Positions 53,488-60,517 of a stretch of 64,000 nucleotides of DNA are shown here, in pieces. The notes beneath the pieces are model-generated. The model did not search any database. It was not told the DNA's origin and saw nothing but the letters and a program-made list of their open reading frames with translations. This DNA comes from Schaalia odontolytica (lineage in GTDB: Bacteria > Actinomycetota > Actinomycetes > Actinomycetales > Actinomycetaceae): contig NZ_CP102197.1 in NCBI RefSeq assembly GCF_024584435.1, forward strand, positions 2,294,001-2,358,000, given 5' to 3'. Numbering within the stretch: position 1 is the first letter of the stretch; the number at the start of each line of letters is the position of its first letter. A program made the translations under genes and the position numbers.

Positions 53488-54302
53488 GCGCCGACACCCC
53501 GATCATCGAACTCAAGGACGTTGAGGTGACCTTCACCTCGAGGACCGGCTCCCTGTTCAAGCCCAACAAGGTCCACGCCGTGCGCGGCGTCAACATGCGC
53601 ATCGAGCGCGGGCAGACGCTCGGCATCGTCGGAGAGTCCGGCTGCGGCAAGTCCACGACCGCGAACGTCATGTGCGGCCTGCAGATGCCGACGAAGGGCC
53701 AGGTGTTCTTCGCCGGCGAGGAGGTCACGAAGCGAAGCGCGGACGCCCGCAAGCGCATCGGACGAGTGGTCTCCGTGGTCTTCCAGGACCCGGCGACCGC
53801 CCTGAACCCGCGCATGCACGTGCAGGATCAGCTGGCCGACCCGCTGCGCGTCCACGGCATCGGCGACGAGGCCTCGCGCGCCAAGCGCGTGCGCGAGCTC
53901 ATCTCCCTGGTCGGCCTGCCCTCCAGCGCCCTCGATGCGCTGCCCGGCCAGCTCTCGGGCGGCCAGCGCCAGCGCGTGGCGATCGCCCGCGCGCTGTCCA
54001 TCGGTCCCGACGCGATCATCGCCGACGAACCCACCAGCGCACTCGACGTGTCGGTGCGCGCACAGATCCTGAACCTGCTGACGGACCTGAAGAAGGACCT
54101 CGGCCTGGCGATGGTGTTCATCTCGCACGACATCCAGACGGTTCGCTACGTGTCGGATCGCATCGCCGTCATGAATGGCGGAAAGGTCGTGGAGGAAGGC
54201 CCTGCCGCGCAGCTGCTCGCCGACCCGAAAGATCCATACACCCGCAAGCTCCTGGGCGCCGCGCCCTCGCTGCTGCATCCCACCCTCGAAGGAGAGAAGT
54301 AA
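53484..54302 (+). CDS. ABC transporter ATP-binding protein (DppF type)
   Basis: Second ATPase of the importer, 272 residues. Walker A GESGCGKS (about 51-58), Q-loop FQDPATALNPRMHV (about 95-108), signature LSGGQRQR (about 156-163), Walker B AIIADEPTSALD (about 176-187) and the switch His in VFISHD (about 210-215). Pairs with the ATPase half of the preceding fusion. ATG overlaps its stop (ATGA). The lyase gene starts 2 bp after this stop. Confidence 0.92.
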   Translation: MSADTPIIELKDVEVTFTSRTGSLFKPNKVHAVRGVNMRIERGQTLGIVGESGCGKSTTANVMCGLQMPTKGQVFFAGEEVTKRSADARKRIGRVVSVVFQDPATALNPRMHVQDQLADPLRVHGIGDEASRAKRVRELISLVGLPSSALDALPGQLSGGQRQRVAIARALSIGPDAIIADEPTSALDVSVRAQILNLLTDLKKDLGLAMVFISHDIQTVRYVSDRIAVMNGGKVVEEGPAAQLLADPKDPYTRKLLGAAPSLLHPTLEGEK

Positions 54303-54304
54303 TT

Positions 54305-55222
54305 ATGTCCTCGAAGATCCGTGGCGTCGTCCCGCCCCTGGCCATTCCGCTCAAGGACGGCGAACTCGACGTCCCCTCGCTCGAGCGCCACATCAACCGC
54401 TTGATCGAGGCCGGCCTCGACGGGTTGTTCGTGTCCGGCTCCACCGGCGAGGTCGCCTTCTCGACCACGGCTCGTCGCGCCCAGATCCAGCGCGAAGCCG
54501 TGCGCATCGTCGACGGCCGCATCCCGCTCCTCGTCGGCGTGATCGACACCGAGACCGAGCGCGTCATCGAGAACATCAAGGCCGTGGAAGAGATCGGCGG
54601 CGCCACCGGCGTCGTCGCGACCGCCCCGTTCTACGCCCTCGGCGGCGAGACCGAGGTCGAGCGCCACTTCCGTCTCCTCAAAGAGAACACCAGCCTCGAG
54701 CTGTGGGCGTACGACATCCCCGTGTGCGTGCACACGAAGCTCTCGCCCGACCTGCTCATGCGCCTGGGACGCGACGGCATCATTGACGGCGTCAAGGACT
54801 CCTCCGGCGACGACGTCGCGTTCCGCTGGCTGTGCCTGGCGAACGAGGCCGCCGGGCACCCCCTCCAGCTGCTCACCGGACACGAGGTCGTCGTCGACGG
54901 CGCCTACATGTCCGGCGCGGACGGAAGCGTGCCCGGCCTGGCCAACGTGGACCCCGAGGGCTACGTGCGCCAGTGGCAGGCCTACGAGCGCCGCGACTGG
55001 GAGACCGTGCGCACAGAGCAGGACCGCCTCGCGGACCTCATGCGCATCGTCCAGGTGAAGGGCGTGGCGGGCTTTGGCGCCGGCGTCGGTGCCTTCAAGG
55101 CCGCCCTGCACCTGCTCGGCGTCTTCGATTCGCCCGAGATGCCGCGCCCGGTTGCCGCCCTCGAGGGTGACAACGTCGAGCACGTTGCCTCCGTCCTGCG
55201 CGGAGTCGGCCTGCTCTCCTGA
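54305..55222 (+). CDS. nanA: DapA-family aldolase, probable N-acetylneuraminate lyase
   Basis: Cleaves sialic acid to N-acetylmannosamine and pyruvate. The 305-residue TIM barrel has the family features: GSTGEVAF (about 44-51, substrate carboxylate site), the catalytic Tyr in WAYDIPV (about 137-143) and the Schiff-base Lys in DGVKDSSGD (about 161-169). The family also holds dihydrodipicolinate synthases and other 2-keto acid aldolases. The choice of NanA rests on nanK and nanE downstream and the importer upstream. A typical NanA keeps GSTGE like this one. GGAGAG lies 8 nt before the ATG. Confidence 0.8.
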   Translation: MSSKIRGVVPPLAIPLKDGELDVPSLERHINRLIEAGLDGLFVSGSTGEVAFSTTARRAQIQREAVRIVDGRIPLLVGVIDTETERVIENIKAVEEIGGATGVVATAPFYALGGETEVERHFRLLKENTSLELWAYDIPVCVHTKLSPDLLMRLGRDGIIDGVKDSSGDDVAFRWLCLANEAAGHPLQLLTGHEVVVDGAYMSGADGSVPGLANVDPEGYVRQWQAYERRDWETVRTEQDRLADLMRIVQVKGVAGFGAGVGAFKAALHLLGVFDSPEMPRPVAALEGDNVEHVASVLRGVGLLS

Positions 55223-55227
55223 TACGT

Positions 55228-55291
55228 CGACGAGGCCGGGGATCTCCGTTCCGCACCCCTCGCGCCTTCGGGCGCGCCCCCGGCCTCGTCG
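55228..55291 (+). terminator. Intrinsic terminator between nanA and nanK
   Basis: CGACGAGGCCGGGG (55228-55241) pairs perfectly over 14 bp with CCCCGGCCTCGTCG (55278-55291), followed by GCTTCTTTC. A smaller hairpin (GCGCCTTCGGGCGC) sits in the loop. nanK and nanE would need read-through or their own promoter. Confidence 0.85.
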
Positions 55292-55327
55292 GCTTCTTTC
55301 TTCCCCTGATTTTTCCGAAGGATCCCC

Positions 55328-56248
55328 ATGACTACGCTCCTTGCCCTCGACATCGGTGGAACCAAGGTCGGGTGGGGCATCGTCGAGGCCGGTGACACCT
55401 ACGAGGTCACCGAGCGCGGATCGATCCCCACCGACGCGATGCGCGGCGGAGAGGACGTGGCGGCGCGTGTCTGCCAGCTCGCCTCGTCCGTGGCCGCCTC
55501 TCACCCCCGCGTCACGGGCGTCGCCGTCGCCAGCGCCGGCGTCGTCGACCCGGCCGCCGGCGCCATCGTCTCCGCGACCGGAACCATGCCCGGGTGGGGA
55601 GGCACCCCCCTCGGCGCAATGCTCGCGGAGGCAACCGGCCTGAACGTGCGCGTCCTCAACGATGTGCACGCCCACGGCCTCGGGGAGGCGACGCTGGGAG
55701 CCGGACGCCCCTACCGCAGCGTCCTCTCCATCGCTGTCGGCACCGGGATCGGCGGAGCCTTCGTCGAAGACGGCCGCGTCGCCTTCGGGGCGAGGGGCAT
55801 CGCCGGGCACGTCGGCCACATCCACCACCACTACGCCCCCGACATGACGTGCTCGTGCGGACGCAAGGGCCACATCGAGTCCTTCTGCTCCGGCTCGGGC
55901 ATCACCGCCTGGTACGGCTCGCTGCGCGGCGCCAGCGACCCCGCGGTCGACGGCGGGCGCGCCCTGCAAGAACTCGCCGACGGCGGCAACGCCCTCGCCG
56001 CCTCGTGCTTCGCGCGCTCCGCATACGCCCTCGGCGAGGCGACGGCGTCGCTTGTCAACTGCACGGATCCGGCCGCCGTCATCCTCTCGGGGTCGATGAC
56101 CCGCTCCGGAGACATCTGGTGGGACGCCCTGCGCGAAGGCTTCGCCGCTAGCGCGATGACGCCCGTCGCCGACACACCCATCCTCGTTGGCTCCCTCGGC
56201 GGCGACGCGCCGCTGCTCGGGGCCGTTTCGTTCTTTCTGCACGCATAG
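55328..56248 (+). CDS. nanK: ROK-family sugar kinase, probable N-acetylmannosamine kinase
   Basis: Phosphorylates ManNAc to ManNAc-6-phosphate with ATP. 306 residues. The phosphate loop is LALDIGGTKVGWG (about 4-16), the catalytic Asp lies in VRVLNDVHAHGLGEATLG (about 109-126), AVGTGIGGAF follows, and the zinc-binding motif HIHHHYAPDMTCSCGRKGH (about 162-180) has three Cys/His ligands. There is no HTH, so it is a kinase rather than a regulator. Glucokinase is the main alternative, but nanE next door supports NanK. AAGGAT precedes the ATG. Confidence 0.85.
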   Translation: MTTLLALDIGGTKVGWGIVEAGDTYEVTERGSIPTDAMRGGEDVAARVCQLASSVAASHPRVTGVAVASAGVVDPAAGAIVSATGTMPGWGGTPLGAMLAEATGLNVRVLNDVHAHGLGEATLGAGRPYRSVLSIAVGTGIGGAFVEDGRVAFGARGIAGHVGHIHHHYAPDMTCSCGRKGHIESFCSGSGITAWYGSLRGASDPAVDGGRALQELADGGNALAASCFARSAYALGEATASLVNCTDPAAVILSGSMTRSGDIWWDALREGFAASAMTPVADTPILVGSLGGDAPLLGAVSFFLHA

Positions 56249-56257
56249 GAGTTCACC

Positions 56258-56932
56258 ATGCACCCGCTCATTGCTTCCCTGAAGGGCAAGCTCGTCGTCT
56301 CCGTCCAGGCCTACCCGGGCGAGCCGATGCGCCACCCCGAGACGATGGCGCAGATCGCGCGCGCCGCCGAGATCGGCGGCGCCGCGGCCATCCGCTGCCA
56401 GGGCCTGTCCGACATCTCCGCCATCAAGGGCCGCGTCGACGTTCCCGTCATCGGCCTGTGGAAGGAAGGCCACGAGGGCGTGTACATCACCCCCTCGCTG
56501 CGCCACGCGCGCGCGTGCGTCATGGCCGGGGCCGACATCGTTGCCCTGGATGCGACGGGCCGTCCCCGTCTCGATGGCCTGAGCTTCGCGCAGACCGTTG
56601 CCGCCCTGCGCCAGGACGGCACGCTCGTCATGGCCGACTGCGGTTCCTTCGAGGACGCCCAGCGCGCCGTCGACGCGGGCGTGGACATCGTCTCCACGAC
56701 CCTGGCCGGCTACACGGGCGACCGCGTCAAGACCGACGGCCCCGACCTGGAACTCCTGCGCGAGGTCGTCGCCGCGTTCGGCGACGTTCCCGTGATCTGC
56801 GAGGGCCGCGTCCACACGCCCGAGCAGGCCGCCGCCGCCGTCGAGGCCGGCGCCTTCGCCGTCATCGTTGGCACCGCGATCACGCACCCCACGTCGATCA
56901 CGACCTGGTTTAAGGCGGCCGTGGAGGGCTGA
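56258..56932 (+). CDS. nanE: N-acylglucosamine-6-phosphate 2-epimerase
   Basis: Converts ManNAc-6-P to GlcNAc-6-P, the last dedicated step before the amino-sugar pathway. The 224-residue TIM barrel shows LVVSVQAYPGEPM (about 11-23), PVIGLWKEGHEGVYITPSL (about 64-82, catalytic Lys), DIVALDATGRPRLDG (about 94-108) and the C-terminal phosphate site AFAVIVGTAITHPTSIT. AGGAG 6 nt before the ATG. The 9-bp gap to nanK indicates one transcript. GlcNAc-6-P deacetylase (NagA) and NagB are not in the window. Confidence 0.93.
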   Translation: MHPLIASLKGKLVVSVQAYPGEPMRHPETMAQIARAAEIGGAAAIRCQGLSDISAIKGRVDVPVIGLWKEGHEGVYITPSLRHARACVMAGADIVALDATGRPRLDGLSFAQTVAALRQDGTLVMADCGSFEDAQRAVDAGVDIVSTTLAGYTGDRVKTDGPDLELLREVVAAFGDVPVICEGRVHTPEQAAAAVEAGAFAVIVGTAITHPTSITTWFKAAVEG

Positions 56933-56951
56933 CCTGTTGCTCGTTGACTGT

Positions 56952-56979
56952 GCGGGCGGGGTGACGAACACCCGCCCGC
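56952..56979 (+). terminator. Hairpin after nanE
   Basis: GCGGGCGGG (56952-56960) pairs with CCCGCCCGC (56971-56979), followed by GCACCGTTTTG. A probable terminator of the nan unit. Confidence 0.6.
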
Positions 56980-57008
56980 GCACCGTTTTGCGCGCCACGC
57001 GGGGAGCG

Positions 57009-57014
57009 TATATT
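57009..57014 (+). promoter_or_regulatory. -10 box TATATT, leaderless start of MFS transporter
   Basis: TATATT, 7 nt, ATG 57022. No Shine-Dalgarno sequence. Confidence 0.6.
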
Positions 57015-57021
57015 ACCCAGC

Positions 57022-58263
57022 ATGCCTGTCTCAACCGCCCGCGCTCACGCCTCCCTGCGCGCCACCTGCGTCGTCTACGTGTGCCTTGGTTTCGGCACCT
57101 CCGCGTGGCTCTCGCGCCTGCCCGACGTGCGCGATAACCTCGGGCTGACCCCGGCGACGATCGGGACGATGCTGCTCATCGCCTCCCTCGGCTCGCTGCT
57201 GACGCTGCCAACCTCCGGCCCGATCGTCACCATGATCGGCGCGCGTGCCTCCGGGCGCATCGGCGTGGCGATCTGGGCGATGGGCATTGGCTGCGCGGGT
57301 GTGGGCGCGCTCAACGTGTCGATCCCGCTGGCCACCGCCGGCCTCGTCATGATTGCGGCCGGCAACGGCCTGTGGGGCGCGACCATGAACATTGAGGCCG
57401 GCCTCGTTCAGGCGGCCGTGCGCCGCACCGTCGTTCCCGTCATCCAGGCGATGTACGCGGTCGGCATGCTCGGCGGTGCCCTGCTCGGGGCGCTTGCCGC
57501 CCAGCTGGGTCTGCCTCTGGGTGCCCACCTCTTCGGCCTGGCCGTCCTCGAGCTGATCGCCTGCGGCAGCGCCGTCGGCTTCTACCTGACGAAGGAGGAG
57601 GTCGCGGCCCTCGCGCCCGTTCAGGACAGCGGCGAGGGGGAGAATGCCTCGTCCGAGAAGTCGAAGGGCCTGACCCGGATCGCGTGGCGTGAGAAGCAGA
57701 CCGTCCTCATTGCCCTCATGGTCATGAGCGCGGGTCTCATGGAGGGCGCGGCCAACGATTGGCTCAACCTGTCCATGGTGGACGGCTACGGCTACTCGAC
57801 GGCGGCGGCCTCGGCGGCCTTCGCGTTCTTCCTCCTCATGATGACGATCGTTCGCTTCGCCTCCCCACGCCTCGAGGCGCGCCTGGGTTCGCCGAGGCTG
57901 CTGCGCATCACCTTCAGCGCCGCTGTTGTCGGCCTGCTGCTCGTGGCTTTCGCGCCTCACCACGGCCTCGCGCTCGTGGGCATCGCGCTGTGGGGTATCG
58001 GCTCGGCCCTCGGCTTCCCGTTGGGCATTTCCGCGCTGTCCGTCGACCCCGTGATGACACCCGCGCGTGTTTCCGTCCTCTCGACGGTCAACTACGGCGC
58101 GGCTCTCATCGGCCCGCCCCTGCTGGGCCTCATCGCCGACCACGTCGGCTACCATCGGGCGCTGGCCTTCGTCGCTGTGCCCGTCCTCCTCGCGATCGTC
58201 CTGGCCGGGCAGGTGCCCGACCGGCGCGGAATCAAGCGCACGGACCTGGTGTTTGGTGACTAG
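57022..58263 (+). CDS. MFS transporter (YbjJ-like)
   Basis: A 413-residue 12-helix transporter of the major facilitator superfamily. GFGTSAWLSRLPDVRDNLGL (about 23-42), ANDWLNLSMVDGYGYS at the start of the second half (about 243-258) and the split into two six-helix halves by a charged loop (about 191-222) match the YbjJ group, whose substrates are largely unknown. With sialic acid genes upstream a sugar is possible, but a terminator and a separate leaderless promoter divide them, so the link is weak. Its TAG stop is also the start of the murB -10 box. Confidence 0.82.
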   Translation: MPVSTARAHASLRATCVVYVCLGFGTSAWLSRLPDVRDNLGLTPATIGTMLLIASLGSLLTLPTSGPIVTMIGARASGRIGVAIWAMGIGCAGVGALNVSIPLATAGLVMIAAGNGLWGATMNIEAGLVQAAVRRTVVPVIQAMYAVGMLGGALLGALAAQLGLPLGAHLFGLAVLELIACGSAVGFYLTKEEVAALAPVQDSGEGENASSEKSKGLTRIAWREKQTVLIALMVMSAGLMEGAANDWLNLSMVDGYGYSTAAASAAFAFFLLMMTIVRFASPRLEARLGSPRLLRITFSAAVVGLLLVAFAPHHGLALVGIALWGIGSALGFPLGISALSVDPVMTPARVSVLSTVNYGAALIGPPLLGLIADHVGYHRALAFVAVPVLLAIVLAGQVPDRRGIKRTDLVFGD

Positions 58264-58266
58264 GCT
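58261..58266 (+). promoter_or_regulatory. -10 box TAGGCT overlapping the MFS stop, leaderless start of murB
   Basis: The stop codon TAG is the first half of TAGGCT. ATG 58274 follows after 7 nt. Confidence 0.6.
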
Positions 58267-58273
58267 TGGGGGT

Positions 58274-59362
58274 ATGATGACCCTTGCTGACCTGACGACC
58301 CTGCGCGTGGGCGGGCGCATCTCCCGTCTCGTGACCGCGACCTCCCCCGACGAGCTGGTTGAAGCGGTGCGCGGCGCCGACGAAGCCGGTGCACGCCTTC
58401 TCGTGGTGGGGGGCGGGTCGAACCTGCTGGCCTCAGATGACCCCTTCGAGGGCACGGTTCTCACCGTGCGCCGCGCCGGAGAGGTTGCGTCCATCGTGCA
58501 CGAGGCCTCGGACGGCTCCGTCATCGTTCGCGCGGCCGCGGGCGTGGTCTGGGACGAGTTCGTGTCCTGGACCCTGGCCGAGGGTCTTTCCGGCATTGAG
58601 GCGCTGTCCGGCATCCCTGGGACCGTGGGAGCCTCGCCCGTGCAGAACGTGGGAGCCTACGGCCATGAGGTCGCCGAAACCATCGAGAGCGTCGAAGCCT
58701 ACGACCGGCGGACGGGCATTGTCGTGCGTCTCCTGCCCGGCGACCTCGGCTTCGCATACCGTTCCTCGGCCATCAAGCGCAGCGTCGGCGAGGAGGGCTT
58801 GAATGGTCGCCCGTGGGGCCCCACCGGCCGCTGGGTGGTCCTTTCCGTGGACTTCCGCCTCGAGCGCTCGCCCCTGAGCGCCCCCGTCATGTACGCCGAG
58901 CTGGCGCGTCGCCTCGGTGTCGAGGCCGGGTCACGCGGCGACGCGTCCCTGGTCCGCTCGACCGTCCTGGAGCTGCGCCGCGGCAAGGGCATGGTCCTGG
59001 ACCCGGGCGACCACGACACGTGGAGCGCCGGTTCCTTCTTCACGAACCCGATCCTTCCCGAGGCCGTCGCCGCCTCCCTCCCCGAGGACGCGCCCCGTTT
59101 TAGCGCGGGGGAGGGCCTGGTCAAGACGAGCGCCGCCTGGCTCATCGACCACGCGGGCTGCGCTCGCGGCTTCCACCTGCCCGAGGCCGGGGACCCGCCG
59201 CGCGCGTCCCTGTCCACCAAGCACGTCCTGGCCCTGACGAACAGGGGCGGCGCGAGCGCCGCCGACATCGAGGCCCTGGCCCGCGCCGTGCGCGAGCGGG
59301 TAAGTGACGCGTTCGGCGTGACCCTCGTTCCCGAGCCGGTCGCGGTCGGCATCACCTGGTAG
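58274..59362 (+). CDS. murB: UDP-N-acetylenolpyruvoylglucosamine reductase
   Basis: An FAD enzyme that makes UDP-MurNAc, the second committed step of peptidoglycan precursor synthesis. 362 residues from ATG 58274 (ATG 58277 is the next codon). TTLRVGGRI (about 8-16) and VVGGGSNLLASDDPFEG (about 44-60) bind FAD. GIEALSGIPGTVGASPVQNV (about 108-127) is the core signature. FAYRSSAIKR and GSFFTNPI carry the substrate Arg and the catalytic Ser region. The length fits the actinobacterial type I enzyme. A longer frame from 58067 overlaps the MFS gene and is rejected. Confidence 0.96.
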   Translation: MMTLADLTTLRVGGRISRLVTATSPDELVEAVRGADEAGARLLVVGGGSNLLASDDPFEGTVLTVRRAGEVASIVHEASDGSVIVRAAAGVVWDEFVSWTLAEGLSGIEALSGIPGTVGASPVQNVGAYGHEVAETIESVEAYDRRTGIVVRLLPGDLGFAYRSSAIKRSVGEEGLNGRPWGPTGRWVVLSVDFRLERSPLSAPVMYAELARRLGVEAGSRGDASLVRSTVLELRRGKGMVLDPGDHDTWSAGSFFTNPILPEAVAASLPEDAPRFSAGEGLVKTSAAWLIDHAGCARGFHLPEAGDPPRASLSTKHVLALTNRGGASAADIEALARAVRERVSDAFGVTLVPEPVAVGITW

Positions 59363-59390
59363 CTCCTCGGCGCACCCGCCTGTCGGTGCA

Positions 59391-59467
59391 TGGGCCTACT
59401 TGCGCGGTGTTCCGGAGCGTGGGTCTACTTGCGCGGTGTTCCGGAGCGTGGGTGTGTCCGCCGGAGC
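59391..59467 (+). repeat. 29-bp tandem repeat
   Basis: TGGGYCTACTTGCGCGGTGT followed by TCCGGAGCG occurs at 59391-59419 and 59420-59448 with one mismatch, then breaks down in a third partial copy (TGGGTGTGTCCGCCGGAGC). Begins 28 bp after murB. Confidence 0.85.
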
Positions 59468-59501
59468 TCTCTGCGAGCCGACAGAGGCTCCCCGCACGCA
59501 C

Positions 59502-59621
59502 GTTAACCCACGAGGTGGCGGTGTGGGCCCACTTACTGCGCACGTTAACCCACTAGGTGGCACGTGGGCGCGGGTGCCCAGGCTCCACGAGGTGGGTTAA
59601 ACTGCGCAGAGGTGGGTTAAC
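59502..59621. repeat. Inverted set of four GTTAACCCAC motifs
   Basis: GTTAACCCAC occurs at 59502-59511 and 59544-59553, 42 bp apart, each followed by an AGGTGG word. The reverse complement GTGGGTTAA occurs at 59592-59600 and 59612-59620, 20 bp apart. Again two arms of opposite orientation flank a short GC-rich core. Confidence 0.8.
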
Positions 59622-59662
59622 GTGCCAGTCGCCGGGCAGTCACCGAGGGCTTGCGGATATAA

Positions 59663-59905
59663 ACGAGCCGACCGTACGTTCGCGACAACCCGCGCGAAGC
59701 GATCCGGAGACTCGCGAGGCTCAGAGGCGACGTGAGCGACTACGTCAGAAGGTCGGTGGGCAACGCGCTTCGGGACATCGGTAGGAAGTTCCCCGAGATG
59801 ACCGCAGCCGAACTGGAGACCGGGGACCTCGCAGGCGAGGACGTCAGGCAGGTGCATCGTTTGGCGAGCAAGTTCATCGAACGTCCGGCTGGCGCGGAGG
59901 GGTAG
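59663..59905 (+). pseudogene. Remnant of a DNA-alkylation-repeat (AlkD-like) protein
   Basis: After an in-frame TAA (59660-59662) the frame reads RDNPREAIRRLARLRGDVSD, then YVRRSVGNALRDIGRKFPEM, and runs on to the stop at 59905. The pattern hydrophobic-x-RL-x(5)-YVRRSVGN-L-DI resembles the C-terminal HEAT-like repeats of DNA alkylation repeat glycosylases (AlkD family). No upstream domains, start codon or ribosome binding site are present, so it looks like a 3' remnant of a lost gene. It is embedded in a repeat-rich island. The call rests on the motif pattern alone, and a search against the AlkD family profile would decide it. Confidence 0.5.
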
Positions 59906-60137
59906 CTTTCGTGGCGGGGCATGCGGGCAAGCCCGACGTGCAGGTAGCAATGCCGTTTCGCCGGCGTTCGCGGGGAGCGGGCAATGGGACGAGGCCGCGG
60001 CGACAGTGACGTGCCAGCCGTTCGCCGACGTTCGTGGGAAGGCAGCAGTTGTGCAACGGCCGCCGCGCCCAGCGCTCGCGGATAGGTTGACTCAGGCCCC
60101 GCAGGCAACCGTCCGCTTCTGCGCTGTCTCCGCTTTC
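59906..60137. other. Gene-free part of the repeat island
   Basis: No gene is seen. One isolated GCGGATAGGTTG word lies at 60078-60089. Two loosely similar segments (TTCGCCGGCGTTCGCGGGG around 59957 and TTCGCCGACGTTCGTGGG around 60021) suggest an old duplication. Confidence 0.4.
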
Positions 60138-60279
60138 GCGGATAGGTTGTCACGATGCGGATAGGTTGTTCGCTTGCGGATAGCCTCATAGCCTATCCGT
60201 ATCCTCATAACCTATCCGTATCCTCATAACCTATCCATGTCCTCATAACCTATCCATGTCCTCATAACCTATCCGCGTG
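60138..60279. repeat. Two-armed inverted array with 19-bp period
   Basis: The left arm GCGGATAGGTTG begins at 60138, 60157 and 60176, exactly 19 bp apart, with the third copy truncated at the inversion. The right arm CCTCATAACCTATCCGTAT begins at 60184, 60203, 60222, 60241 and 60260, also 19 bp apart, with CCGTAT or CCATGT endings. The shared word is AACCTATCC and its complement. The centre 60177-60199 is itself a palindrome (CGGATAG/CTATCCG). Confidence 0.9.
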
Positions 60280-60517
60280 GTGGCCTGCTGCGGGAAGTGG
60301 TTACGGTCCTCGTGCGGCATGAGTGTTTCCTAACTCGCTTGAGGGCTGACCTCCGCCGACGCGACGGCGCCAACAACCCGGCTGCCGCGTCCGGTAGGCC
60401 GCCGCATGCGGAGGAGCAGGCTCGCCGACGCCAGCAGGGGCTCGGTGGCGTTGGCCCAGGAGTGACGCGGGCACGCTCCACCGCAAGGCGAACACCCTCG
60501 TGCGCCCCGAGAACCAC
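60280..60517. other. Spacer between the 19-bp array and adenosine deaminase
   Basis: No gene or clear signal is seen. Overlapping short open frames on both strands are typical of GC-rich non-coding DNA. Confidence 0.4.

Noticed and set aside
60138..60279. Plasmid-type iteron origin
   Set aside because: The period (19 bp) fits iterons, but no Rep gene, AT-rich unwinding region or DnaA box is nearby, and the units are inverted rather than all direct.
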